Shown here one piece after another: positions 43,938 to 52,063 of a stretch of DNA of 64,000 nucleotides. A program made the translations under genes and the position numbers. Location of the stretch: NCBI RefSeq assembly GCF_008271295.1, contig NZ_VTOY01000001.1:186001-250000 (forward strand), in the 5' to 3' direction. The notes under the pieces are model-generated. The model did not search any database and was not told the DNA's origin. It saw nothing but the letters and a program-made list of their open reading frames with translations. The stretch is from Pseudoselenomonas ruminis. Lineage in GTDB: Bacteria > Bacillota > Negativicutes > Selenomonadales > Selenomonadaceae. The first letter of the stretch is position 1. The number at the start of each line of letters is the position of its first letter.

Positions 43938-44928
43938 AGTACAGATGCTTATGTTTACCGTCATTGGCCTTGCGCTGCTGTTTGATTTTATCAATGGCTT
44001 CCACGACACGGCCAATGCTATCGCGACGTCGGTATCGACGCGTGCGCTTCATCCGAGCCATGCGATTATCATGGCGGCGGTGCTCAACTTCCTCGGGGCC
44101 ATGTACAGTACCGGTGTTGCTAAGACAATCGGTACCGACATCGTAAAATCGGCCCAGCATGTTGATGAACACATCATTGTGGCGGCCTTGGTCGGTGCGG
44201 TGCTCTGGAACATCATCACCTGGTATTTTGCCGTTCCCTCGAGTTCCTCGCATGCGCTGGTCGGCGGTATCATCGGTGCCGTCCTCGTATCGGTCGGAAC
44301 CGATGGGCTGAACTTTTACGGTATTGGCAAGATTATCCTGTCGCTGATTGGTTCGCCAATTTTGGGTATCGTGTCCGGCTGTATCGTGATGACGCTGCTA
44401 TTCCGGATATTTGGCCGGTTTAGTCCATCGTCCATCAATCACCGCTTCAAAAAGATGCAGGTGCTTTCAGCCGCTATGATGGCTTTCTCGCATGGTTCCA
44501 ACGATGCGCAGAAGTCGATGGGTATCATCACGCTGGCACTGCTCTCGGGTGGCTACATCGATGTATTCGAAGTACCGACTTATGTAAAGGTTTTGGCGGC
44601 AACGGCCATGGCCTGCGGTACGGCAGTCGGCGGCTGGCGTATCATCAAGACGATTGGCGGTAAGATATTTAAGCTCGAGCCGATTTCGGGCTTTGCGGCT
44701 GACCTCAACTCGTCAACGGTCATCTTTACGGCAACGCTGCTGCACCTGCCGGTCAGCACGACGCATGTCGTATCGGGCTCCATCATGGGCGTTGGTACGG
44801 CTAAGCGCGTCAATGCAGTCCGCTGGGGCGTGGCACAGCAGATGGTAATGGCCTGGGTGCTCACGATTCCGTGCACGGCAGCCATGGGCGCACTTGCATA
44901 CATGGCGGTTTGCGCGATTTTTAAATAA
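43930..44928 (+). CDS. PiT family inorganic phosphate transporter
   Basis: The 332-residue membrane protein has about ten helices and the duplicated PiT signature: GFHDTANAIATSVSTRAL near the N-terminus and SHGSNDAQKSMGI in the second half, with VPSSSSHALVGG and PVSTTHVVSGSIMG. It imports phosphate driven by H+ or Na+. It is paired with the DUF47 regulator and terminated by a hairpin at 44942. Confidence 0.95.
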   Translation: MHEVQMLMFTVIGLALLFDFINGFHDTANAIATSVSTRALHPSHAIIMAAVLNFLGAMYSTGVAKTIGTDIVKSAQHVDEHIIVAALVGAVLWNIITWYFAVPSSSSHALVGGIIGAVLVSVGTDGLNFYGIGKIILSLIGSPILGIVSGCIVMTLLFRIFGRFSPSSINHRFKKMQVLSAAMMAFSHGSNDAQKSMGIITLALLSGGYIDVFEVPTYVKVLAATAMACGTAVGGWRIIKTIGGKIFKLEPISGFAADLNSSTVIFTATLLHLPVSTTHVVSGSIMGVGTAKRVNAVRWGVAQQMVMAWVLTIPCTAAMGALAYMAVCAIFK

Positions 44929-44941
44929 TAGATATATTCGA

Positions 44942-44979
44942 GTCTTAGTGTTACAATAGGAGTAACACTAGGGCTTTTT
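44942..44979 (+). terminator. Terminator after the phosphate transporter
   Basis: TTAGTGTTAC pairs with GTAACACTAG (one wobble), and GGGC then T7 follow. Confidence 0.75.
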
Positions 44980-45014
44980 TTATATCCAGTTGTATATGGA
45001 TGGGAGGGAATAAC

Positions 45015-46646
45015 ATGGAAGTGACACCGGGACTCACCCTTAGAGAAATGGCAAAACGCGCACAGGCGGAGTTTTCCAGCAAAATTGTGGCCGCCGAGCT
45101 CGATGGCGAGGTTCACGATTTGCAAAACGACAGCAAAGGCGTGCGGGAGGTGACATTTATCCCGCTCAACAGCAAGACGGGCTGGCAGGTTTACCGGCGC
45201 AGTGTGCTGTTTTTGCTCATCACAGCTGTTCATGAGCTTTATCCTGAGGCCGAGGTCGTTACGCAGTTTACGGCCAATAAAGGACTGTTCTGTGAGATTC
45301 GCCAGCTGACCGGTCATTGGCGTGACATGGGGCAGGTGGAACAGATTGAGCAGAAAATGCGGGAAATCGTAGCGGAGAACCGTCCCATTCGCAAGGAAGT
45401 TTTAAGCCGTGAGGCGGCCGTTAAGCTTTTTGAGCAGTCGAAGCAATTCGAAAAGGCAGAGCTGATTGGGAATTTGCAGCGCTCCAAAGTAAGCCTTTAT
45501 CGCTGTGGGGATTTCTATGATTATTTGTATGGCCCGATGCTTTATGGAACAGGGGATTTAGGACGCTTTGCGTTGGATTTTGAGCCGCCGGGAGTTCTCT
45601 TGCGCCTGCCCGATGAAGGAACGGATGGCAAAATCCGTGAGCGGGTGCCCCAGCCTAAACTCAGCCAGATTCTATACGAGTCCAAGAGCTGGGCAAAAAT
45701 CCTGCACTGCAACTACGTGATGGACTTAAACCGGGCCAATCGCGAGGGGAATATCGGCGAGGTTATCCGCGTGTCGGAGGCCCTGCAGGAAAAGCGGATT
45801 GCCCAGATAGCTGACTACATCACCCAGCATCGCGAGGGAGCACGGCTCGTGCTCATAGCCGGGCCCTCGTCGTCGGGCAAGACGTCCTTTGCCCAGCGCC
45901 TGCGCATCCAATTGCGCGTAAACGGTATGGAGCCTGTGTCGATATCGCTTGATGACTATTTCCTGTCCCGCAAGGATACGCCGCGCAACGAACGCGGCGA
46001 ATACGACTTTGAATGCCTCGAGGCGCTCGATACCGAGCTTTTTAACCGCGACATGGTCGATTTGCTCGCTGGCCGGGAGGTCAAGCTTCCGCGCTATAAT
46101 TTCCTGACCGGAATGCGCGAATGGCCGCAGGTGCCGCCGTTAAAAGTCACGCCGGACCAGCCAATTATCATCGAGGGCATTCATGGTCTAAACGAAAAAC
46201 TCAGCGAGGCCGTCCCGCGCGCGCAGAAATATAAAATCTATATCAGCGCGCTGACCCAGCTGAATATCGACTCCCATAACCGCGTGCCTACGACCGACGC
46301 ACGTCTCCTGCGCCGCCTCGTGCGCGACTATCAGACGCGGGGTGCCCATGCGCTCAAGACCCTAAAACAGTGGCCTGACGTGCGGGCGGGGGAGGAGAAA
46401 AACATCTTCCCGTATCAGGAAGAGGCTGACGTAATGTTCAATTCAGCGCTTATCTATGAAATCGGCGTGCTAAAAAAATACGCCGAGCCGCTTTTAGAGA
46501 CCATATCCCCTGTAGTCCCCGAATACGCCGAAGCCCGGCGTCTGCTCGACTTCTTCGCCTACTTCGATGACATCACCGCCGAAGACGAAATTCCGAACAA
46601 TTCGCTGTTGCGAGAATTTATTGGGAAGTCGGTGTTCTTTAAGTAA
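45015..46646 (+). CDS. Nucleoside kinase (TGS/ThrRS-like N-terminus, uridine-kinase domain)
   Basis: The product, about 543 residues, combines an N-terminal TGS plus threonyl-tRNA-synthetase editing-like region (about 1-200) with a C-terminal uridine-kinase/phosphoribulokinase domain. The P-loop is GPSSSGKT at 283-290, followed by SISLDDYFLSRKDTPRNERG and EGIHGLNEKLS. It is the widespread Firmicute nucleoside-kinase architecture whose substrate is not firmly established. GGAGGG precedes the ATG. It is monocistronic, and its terminator at 46669 marks the left edge of the AT-rich accessory region. Confidence 0.93.
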   Translation: MEVTPGLTLREMAKRAQAEFSSKIVAAELDGEVHDLQNDSKGVREVTFIPLNSKTGWQVYRRSVLFLLITAVHELYPEAEVVTQFTANKGLFCEIRQLTGHWRDMGQVEQIEQKMREIVAENRPIRKEVLSREAAVKLFEQSKQFEKAELIGNLQRSKVSLYRCGDFYDYLYGPMLYGTGDLGRFALDFEPPGVLLRLPDEGTDGKIRERVPQPKLSQILYESKSWAKILHCNYVMDLNRANREGNIGEVIRVSEALQEKRIAQIADYITQHREGARLVLIAGPSSSGKTSFAQRLRIQLRVNGMEPVSISLDDYFLSRKDTPRNERGEYDFECLEALDTELFNRDMVDLLAGREVKLPRYNFLTGMREWPQVPPLKVTPDQPIIIEGIHGLNEKLSEAVPRAQKYKIYISALTQLNIDSHNRVPTTDARLLRRLVRDYQTRGAHALKTLKQWPDVRAGEEKNIFPYQEEADVMFNSALIYEIGVLKKYAEPLLETISPVVPEYAEARRLLDFFAYFDDITAEDEIPNNSLLREFIGKSVFFK

Positions 46647-46668
46647 TGAGTTTTGTTTTGCTTGTTTA

Positions 46669-46701
46669 GCGATGAAGCTGAAATGGCTTCATCGCTTTTT
46701 T
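46669..46701 (+). terminator. Terminator after the nucleoside kinase gene
   Basis: AGCGATGAAGC pairs with GCTTCATCGCT, followed by T6. Confidence 0.92.
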
Positions 46702-46748
46702 CATAGATTGATTCTGGTGATTGCCATAATTACCGCTACTTTAAAAAA

Positions 46749-46821
46749 TGTGATATAATATCTGTAGAACTTATTAATTCTGTGATATATTACCTAAAAT
46801 ATCCTTGAAAAATGTGATATA
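46749..46821. repeat. Three TGTGATATA iterons at exact 32-bp spacing
   Basis: TGTGATATA starts at 46749, 46781 and 46813. The outer two are part of a longer identical AAAATGTGATATAA. The first overlaps a TATAAT (46754-46759). The 32-bp period is about three helix turns, as expected for cooperative binding by one regulator upstream of the ATPase gene. Confidence 0.75.
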
Positions 46822-46848
46822 AGAGACGGATTTATGGAGATTTTTGTG

Positions 46849-48198
46849 ATGAATAGATTAAAACGTAAGATAGATGACCGGTTGGTACGATGGTCGAAAG
46901 ACCTTGACCGGTTGCCGCTGATTATCAAGGGAGCGCGTCAGATTGGCAAGACGGAAGCCATCAAAAACTTCGCTGCGCAGAACTATGAGAACGTAATTGA
47001 GATAAATTTTGTCCTGCAGAAGGAGTATCGGACTATCTTTGAGGATGGTTACGAGGTTGATACGATTCTCCAGAATATTACATTCCTGAATCCATCCTTG
47101 CGCGTAGAACCAGGTAAAACGCTTGTATTTTTTGATGAGCTGCAGGCTTGCCCTGCATGCGCTACGAGTCTCAAATCCTTTAAGCTGGATGGAAGATACG
47201 ATGTCGTTTGTTCGGGTTCGCTCATGGGAATCAGCTATCAGGAGATTGAATCCAATAGCGTAGGCTATAAAGAAGATATTACGATGTATCCGTTGGATTT
47301 TGAGGAATATTTATGGGCGAAAGGTTATAAAGCGGAACAGATTGACACTTTCTATCAGCATATGGTTGAGCTGAAACCGCTGTCTAGTGCAGCGTTGTCA
47401 GCTTTGCGTGAGGCGTTCCGGGAATATCTGGTTCTTGGGGGAATGCCGGCGGTAGTTTGGTCCTTTATACAGAAAGGAAACTACAGTGGTACGCTGAATC
47501 TCCAGAAACAGTTGTTGCTGGATTATGAAGAAGATATCACGAAGTATGCGCAGGGCCTTGATCAGACGAAAATATTGAATGTCTATCGGAAGATACCGGT
47601 ATTTCTAGGGAAAGACAATAAAAAATTTCAAATTTCCAAAGTATCTCATGGTGCACGCAGCCGGGAATACGTGGGGGTAACCGATTGGCTGGCCAATGCG
47701 GGCATTGTAAATATTTGCTATTGCCTCGATCATCCGGAATTGCCGCTGAGGGGAAATTATGATCCGGATAATTATCGGATTTACTACGGAGACACAGGAC
47801 TGCTGATTGCGTCGCTGGATGATGAGGCACAGGAAGATCTCCGCCAGAATAAGAATTTTGGTGTCTATAAAGGTGCACTATTTGAGAATGTGGTGGCGCA
47901 GATGCTCGCAGCGCAAGGTTATGGTCTGTACTTTTTCCGCAATCGGACAGCAACGCTAGAGATGGACTTCTTTATTCGCGATGCCGATTCGCTGATCCCC
48001 GTCGAAGTTAAGGCCAAGAATGGTGCAACCAAATCGTTAAATGCTCTGATTACCCAAGAAGACTATCCAGATATCCGGCGAGGAATCAAGCTGGGGGATA
48101 CGAATATTGGCAGTAATGAACGATTTGTAACGTTCCCGTATGCGCTTACCTTCTTATTGAGGCGCTGGATTATGCAGCAAATAAAAGATAAGAATTAA
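46849..48198 (+). CDS. AAA_14/DUF4143 ATPase
   Basis: The product, about 449 residues, has an N-terminal P-loop GARQIGKT (28-35), Walker B FFDELQAC and a Ser-rich sensor VCSGSLMG. A helical DUF4143 domain and a C-terminal nuclease-like segment (ENVVAQMLAAQG...LEMDFFIRD...PVEVKAKNG) with the E-x-D-x-E-V-K pattern of PD-(D/E)xK folds follow. The family is widespread in many copies, and its role is unknown; links to defence and toxin-antitoxin-like modules have been proposed. The ATG at 46849 follows GGAG. Codon use is intermediate between the GC-rich core and the AT-rich island. Confidence 0.88.
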   Translation: MNRLKRKIDDRLVRWSKDLDRLPLIIKGARQIGKTEAIKNFAAQNYENVIEINFVLQKEYRTIFEDGYEVDTILQNITFLNPSLRVEPGKTLVFFDELQACPACATSLKSFKLDGRYDVVCSGSLMGISYQEIESNSVGYKEDITMYPLDFEEYLWAKGYKAEQIDTFYQHMVELKPLSSAALSALREAFREYLVLGGMPAVVWSFIQKGNYSGTLNLQKQLLLDYEEDITKYAQGLDQTKILNVYRKIPVFLGKDNKKFQISKVSHGARSREYVGVTDWLANAGIVNICYCLDHPELPLRGNYDPDNYRIYYGDTGLLIASLDDEAQEDLRQNKNFGVYKGALFENVVAQMLAAQGYGLYFFRNRTATLEMDFFIRDADSLIPVEVKAKNGATKSLNALITQEDYPDIRRGIKLGDTNIGSNERFVTFPYALTFLLRRWIMQQIKDKN

Positions 48199-48245
48199 AA
48201 GGGGAACATGACAGTTTATCAAATCAAAAAGAATTGTAAAATACT

Positions 48246-48288
48246 TTGAGGATAATCGCTGATGCGATTATCCTCAATTTTATTTTGG
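48246..48288 (+). terminator. Terminator after the ATPase gene
   Basis: TTGAGGATAATCGC pairs with GCGATTATCCTCAA, followed by TTTTATTTT. Confidence 0.88.
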
Positions 48289-48307
48289 AAAAGTGGATGC
48301 TTTTCGG

Positions 48308-48336
48308 TTGCGTTTTATCACTATTTAACGTATTTT
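48308..48336 (+). promoter_or_regulatory. Possible promoter of the methyltransferase-helicase pair
   Basis: TTGCGT at 48308-48313, 17 bases, then TATTTT at 48331-48336. Confidence 0.35.
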
Positions 48337-48411
48337 GGGTTCAAAATAACGGTAAATGAGAACTATGAAATAAAGAGAAATATTAAAATGAAAGAAAAAG
48401 GGGGGATGTTG

Positions 48412-49011
48412 ATGTCATTCGAGCAGGAAATCACATTGCAATATTATAATAATAATGCGCAAAAATTTGTTCAAGATACACAGAAAATTAATTTCCGGCA
48501 ATTGCAACAAGAATTTTTGTCATATATTCCCCTAGGCGGCAATATTTTAGATTTTGGTTGTGGAGCTGGGCGTGATAGTAAGTATTTTTTGTCCAAGGGA
48601 TATAAGATTCAGGCTTTGGATGGAGCAGAAAAGATGGCGTTGTTAGCAGAACAATATATTAAACAAGCAGTATTATGTCAGTCGTTTTTAGATTTTTATG
48701 AAACAGATGCGTATAATGGTATATGGGCATGTGCTTCGTTATTACATTTACCTTGGTATGATTTACGGGATGTCTTGCACAATTTGGCTAATAGTTTGCA
48801 TAATGAAGGAATATTTTATGCTTCATTCAAGTACGGAGTTTATGATGGCATGCGTAATGGTCGCTATTTTACGGATATGACAGAAGAACGCTGGCAGAAG
48901 TTGATGCGAGATAATGACGCTTTGAAAGTCTTAAAGCTGTGGATAACGACAGATGTACGGAAAGAAAGGTCGGATGATCGGTGGCTGAATATATTGTGCA
49001 AAAAACAGTAA
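48412..49011 (+). CDS. Class I SAM-dependent methyltransferase
   Basis: The product, about 199 residues, has SAM-binding motif I ILDFGCGAGRDSKYFL (45-60), an acidic motif II (IQALDGAEKMA) and IWACASLLHLPW as motif IV-like. It is closest in style to small-molecule or TehB-like methyltransferases. No DNA-methylase DPPY/NPPY motif is visible, so it is probably not a DNA modification enzyme. The ATG at 48412 follows GGGGGGAT. Its last 31 bases overlap the start of the PLD-helicase, so the two are translationally linked. Confidence 0.85.
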   Translation: MSFEQEITLQYYNNNAQKFVQDTQKINFRQLQQEFLSYIPLGGNILDFGCGAGRDSKYFLSKGYKIQALDGAEKMALLAEQYIKQAVLCQSFLDFYETDAYNGIWACASLLHLPWYDLRDVLHNLANSLHNEGIFYASFKYGVYDGMRNGRYFTDMTEERWQKLMRDNDALKVLKLWITTDVRKERSDDRWLNILCKKQ

Positions 49012-51407
49012 AGAACACCGTGGGAAATATTTCTACGGTGTTTACTGGGGATTCTAAGCGACAACTCTTTCCAGCTTTAGAAAAATTGATCGCTAAGGCA
49101 AAGGGTGTCGAGATTATGGTGGCGTATACGAGAGAGTCTGGTGTGCGGTTGCTTTTACCTGCGTTGAAAGTGGCAGTGGAGAAAGGTGTTCCTGTAACCT
49201 TGCTGACCGGTACGGATTTTAATCTTACAGAACCACAAGCGCTTTATTTGTTGCGCAGTTATCTAGGAAATAAGGTAGAACTGCGCTTTTTTAAGGGGGC
49301 GGATAAGAGTTTTCATCCTAAGGCATATTTTTTTCATATGAATACCCATAGTGCGCTTATTATTGGTTCTTCGAATTTATCTGCTAGTGGTTTGGGAGAA
49401 TCAGTGGAGTGGAACTATTGTTTAAATAGTCGAGACAATCCTCAAGAGTATGATGCGTTTTACCAAACGTTCCAAGATATTTATCATAGACAATCAATAT
49501 TAGTAGATGATAAAGTGTTGCACCAGTATGCCAGGATATGGCGCAAACCACAGCATTTTTATGCGGTAGATGATGTGAATAATACAGGTAACTATCGGCC
49601 CCGTGGTGCGCAGATTGAAGCATTGTATTATCTGCAAAAAACAAGGGAAGAGGGGGCAGATAAAGCTCTTATTCATGCTGCTACCGGTATTGGGAAGACT
49701 TATCTGGCAGCATTTGATTCTAAGTCATATACGAAGGTGCTTTTCGTTGCGCATCGGGAGGAAATATTAAAGCAGGCTGCTTTAGCTTTTCGAAATGTGC
49801 GTGGTAATGATGATTATGGTTTTTTTACGGGGAAGGTCAAGCAACAGAATAAAAGTTTGGTCTTTGCCTCGGTGGAAACGTTGGGACAGATGAAATATCT
49901 TCGAGAAGGGTATTTTTCTGCGCGTCATTTTGATTATATTGTAGTCGATGAATTTCATCATGCTGTGAGTAAACTATATCAGAATATATTAGAATATTTT
50001 CAGCCTAAGTTTTTGTTGGGGTTAACAGCAACAACAGAACGAATGGATGGCCGCAGTATATATGCGTTGTGCGACTATAATGTTCCCTATGAACTATCTT
50101 TGTTTACAGCTATAGCTCGGGGAATGCTAGTGCCGTTTCGATATTATGGAATTTTTGATGACACAGATTATAAAGCCTTGAGGCCTGTATCGGGTAGTTA
50201 TGCTGCTAGTGATTTGAATTGCATATATTTGGAGAATATCCAACGCATGAAGAATATCTTGAAACATTACAAAAAATATCATTCGCAGCGAGCTTTAGGC
50301 TTTTGCGCTAGTTGTGAGCATGCAGAAGCTATGACTAAATTTTTTGTTAAAGCTGGAATTAGGGCAGCTGCAGTTTATAGCAATGCCGAAGGGGATTTCA
50401 CGGAAGAGCGTGCTGGTGCAATAGAACGGTTAAATGTCGGGGAGTTGCAGGTAGTCTTTGCGGTGGATATGTTTAATGAGGGGGTGGATATTCCTGCATT
50501 AGATATGGTCATGTTTTTGCGTCCTACCGAATCGCCAACAGTATTCATGCAGCAATTAGGGCGTGGCTTGCGACTTTTCCCTGACAAGAAGTACTTGACA
50601 GTACTAGATTTCATTGGAAACTATCATAATGCGGGGGCGATAAGGGGGTTGCTTTGCCAGGAGAAGGGAGAAAAAAATGGTGAAACGGTTATAACACCAT
50701 TACCTGATACCTGCTATGTTGATTTTGATTTGCGTCTGTTGGATCTTTTTGAACAGCTGGAAAAAGGACGCCAATCACTGAGGTCGGTAATCAAGGAGGA
50801 GTTTTTGCGGATAGAAAGGTTATTGAAGAAGCGACCGAATCGGGTTGAGTTATTTGAGTATATGAGCGCTTCAATCTATGAGCAATGCTTGAAGCATCCG
50901 CAGGAAAGTCCGTTTAAGCATTATTGGCTTTATCTGGAAGAGCTAGGCGAACTTTTGCCTGTAGAACATGAACTTCAAGGAACGTTGGTGGAGCAATTTT
51001 TGCAGGAAATAACCAATACGCCTATGACGAAAGTTTATAAGATGCCGGTGCTGTTGGCTTTACAAGGGGAAAAAGAATTAAAGTCGAAAATTTCTTATAC
51101 AGATATACTGCGGGTATGGAAGGATTTCTTTGCTCGTGATCGTAATTGGCGAGATCTATCAAGAGTGGAAAGCTTTCAAGAGTATAAAAAATTATCAGAA
51201 AAATGGCACCTAGATAAAATAAAGAAAATGCCGATACCGCATTTACAAAGCGAATTCATGTATAGCGAGGGAGAGTGGGCATTAGTCTTTTGTGCAGAAA
51301 TGGAACCTTATTTGAAAAATCCTGTGGTACAAGCTGAATTTGAGGATATTGTAAATTATCGAGCTTTAGACTACTATCGGCGTCGGTACTTGGCTGAGAA
51401 AGACTAA
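48981..51407 (+). CDS. PLD-nuclease/SF2 helicase fusion (first copy)
   Basis: The 808-residue protein starts with a phospholipase-D-type nuclease domain (His112-Pro-Lys114, GSSNLS 129-134; HxK of the HKD motif). A superfamily-2 helicase follows: motif I ATGIGKT (234-240), II DEFHH (323-327), III LTATTERMDG and VI QQLGRGLRLFPDK, with a C-terminal region of about 250 residues of unknown fold. Such fusions occur in restriction-like and defence loci. The start is GTG inside the methyltransferase gene, with AAAGGT upstream. Read together, the pair looks like a compact two-gene defence module. Confidence 0.85.
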   Translation: MAEYIVQKTVKNTVGNISTVFTGDSKRQLFPALEKLIAKAKGVEIMVAYTRESGVRLLLPALKVAVEKGVPVTLLTGTDFNLTEPQALYLLRSYLGNKVELRFFKGADKSFHPKAYFFHMNTHSALIIGSSNLSASGLGESVEWNYCLNSRDNPQEYDAFYQTFQDIYHRQSILVDDKVLHQYARIWRKPQHFYAVDDVNNTGNYRPRGAQIEALYYLQKTREEGADKALIHAATGIGKTYLAAFDSKSYTKVLFVAHREEILKQAALAFRNVRGNDDYGFFTGKVKQQNKSLVFASVETLGQMKYLREGYFSARHFDYIVVDEFHHAVSKLYQNILEYFQPKFLLGLTATTERMDGRSIYALCDYNVPYELSLFTAIARGMLVPFRYYGIFDDTDYKALRPVSGSYAASDLNCIYLENIQRMKNILKHYKKYHSQRALGFCASCEHAEAMTKFFVKAGIRAAAVYSNAEGDFTEERAGAIERLNVGELQVVFAVDMFNEGVDIPALDMVMFLRPTESPTVFMQQLGRGLRLFPDKKYLTVLDFIGNYHNAGAIRGLLCQEKGEKNGETVITPLPDTCYVDFDLRLLDLFEQLEKGRQSLRSVIKEEFLRIERLLKKRPNRVELFEYMSASIYEQCLKHPQESPFKHYWLYLEELGELLPVEHELQGTLVEQFLQEITNTPMTKVYKMPVLLALQGEKELKSKISYTDILRVWKDFFARDRNWRDLSRVESFQEYKKLSEKWHLDKIKKMPIPHLQSEFMYSEGEWALVFCAEMEPYLKNPVVQAEFEDIVNYRALDYYRRRYLAEKD

Positions 51408-51455
51408 AAAGCATCATGCTGGTTGACAAAAATGTCAGCAGCATGATGCTTTTTT
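51405..51455. terminator. Bidirectional terminator between helicase and XRE gene
   Basis: AAAAAGCATCATGCTG pairs with CAGCATGATGCTTTTTT, with an inner TTGACA/TGTCAG pair. Confidence 0.9.
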
Positions 51456-51819
51456 AGTCTTTTTTTGATAAGGCTACAATGGCATCGATAATATCTTTTG
51501 ATTTCTCATCTAAATGTGGATATTCTGCAATTAGAGAATCCAAACGTCTGTCATTAGAGGTTTCTTGGATGTTTGAGATATGTATATGACCTGTGTTCAT
51601 CGCTTTCGAGGTGGTAGTATAGGTGTTAGATACGAAGAAGGTAATGTCAGTTGCAAGGGCTGTTGCTAGCTGTTGTAGATCTTCGGCAGCAATGCCTGTG
51701 GTATATCCACGTTCCCAATTGGAAATAACCTGGGAAGATTTGTGGACGCGTTGCCCTAGCTCTGTTTGAGTCAACCCCAACTCCTTGCGCCGTGCTTTGA
51801 TTTTGCTACCAATGAACAT
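51454..51819 (-). CDS. XRE family transcriptional regulator
   Basis: The 121-residue protein has an N-terminal Cro/C1 helix-turn-helix (IKARRKELGLTQTELGQRVHKSSQVISNWERG) and a short C-terminal segment (LDEKSKDIIDAIVALSKKD) likely used for dimerisation. The ATG at 51819 follows AGAGGTG; a longer in-frame extension to 52101 would cross both promoters and is rejected. It is divergent from the ssp operon, and each promoter carries a different 15-bp palindrome, so it is the probable autoregulator and controller of the defence operon. Confidence 0.9.
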   Translation of the reverse strand: MFIGSKIKARRKELGLTQTELGQRVHKSSQVISNWERGYTTGIAAEDLQQLATALATDITFFVSNTYTTTSKAMNTGHIHISNIQETSNDRRLDSLIAEYPHLDEKSKDIIDAIVALSKKD

Positions 51820-51841
51820 GTTTTTTATCACCTCTGGAAAT

Positions 51842-51877
51842 ATTATAGCGGAAAAGTGCACGTAGTTGATACAACTA
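51842..51877 (-). promoter_or_regulatory. XRE promoter with palindromic operator
   Basis: On the minus strand TATAAT (51847-51842) is preceded by a 15-bp palindrome TAGTTGATACAACTA (51863-51877) covering the -35 position. Confidence 0.62.
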
Positions 51878-51908
51878 ACCAACAATGAGGATACAAGGGA
51901 ATCTTTGG

Positions 51909-51937
51909 TTGAGAAGTAACGAAGTTCGTTATATAAT
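51909..51937 (+). promoter_or_regulatory. ssp operon promoter with operator in the spacer
   Basis: TTGAGA at 51909-51914, a 17-base spacer and TATAAT at 51932-51937. A perfect 15-bp palindrome TAACGAAGTTCGTTA (51917-51931) fills the spacer, so a bound repressor would block polymerase. The leader is about 120 bases. Confidence 0.82.
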
Positions 51938-52063
51938 AAGATTGTAAGATTACAGTTGCGGTAATCCTTGAATAATGCAAAGAAGCCGTCATCGTAAGGA
52001 TAGACGGCTATATTTATAACCATGGAATAACGCAATCCGTTAGCTGAGAGGGATTCTAAATAC

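Noticed and set aside
48412-49011. DNA methylase of a restriction-modification system
   Set aside because: SAM motif I is present but no DPPY/NPPY or PCQ catalytic motif. Small-molecule type methylation is more likely.
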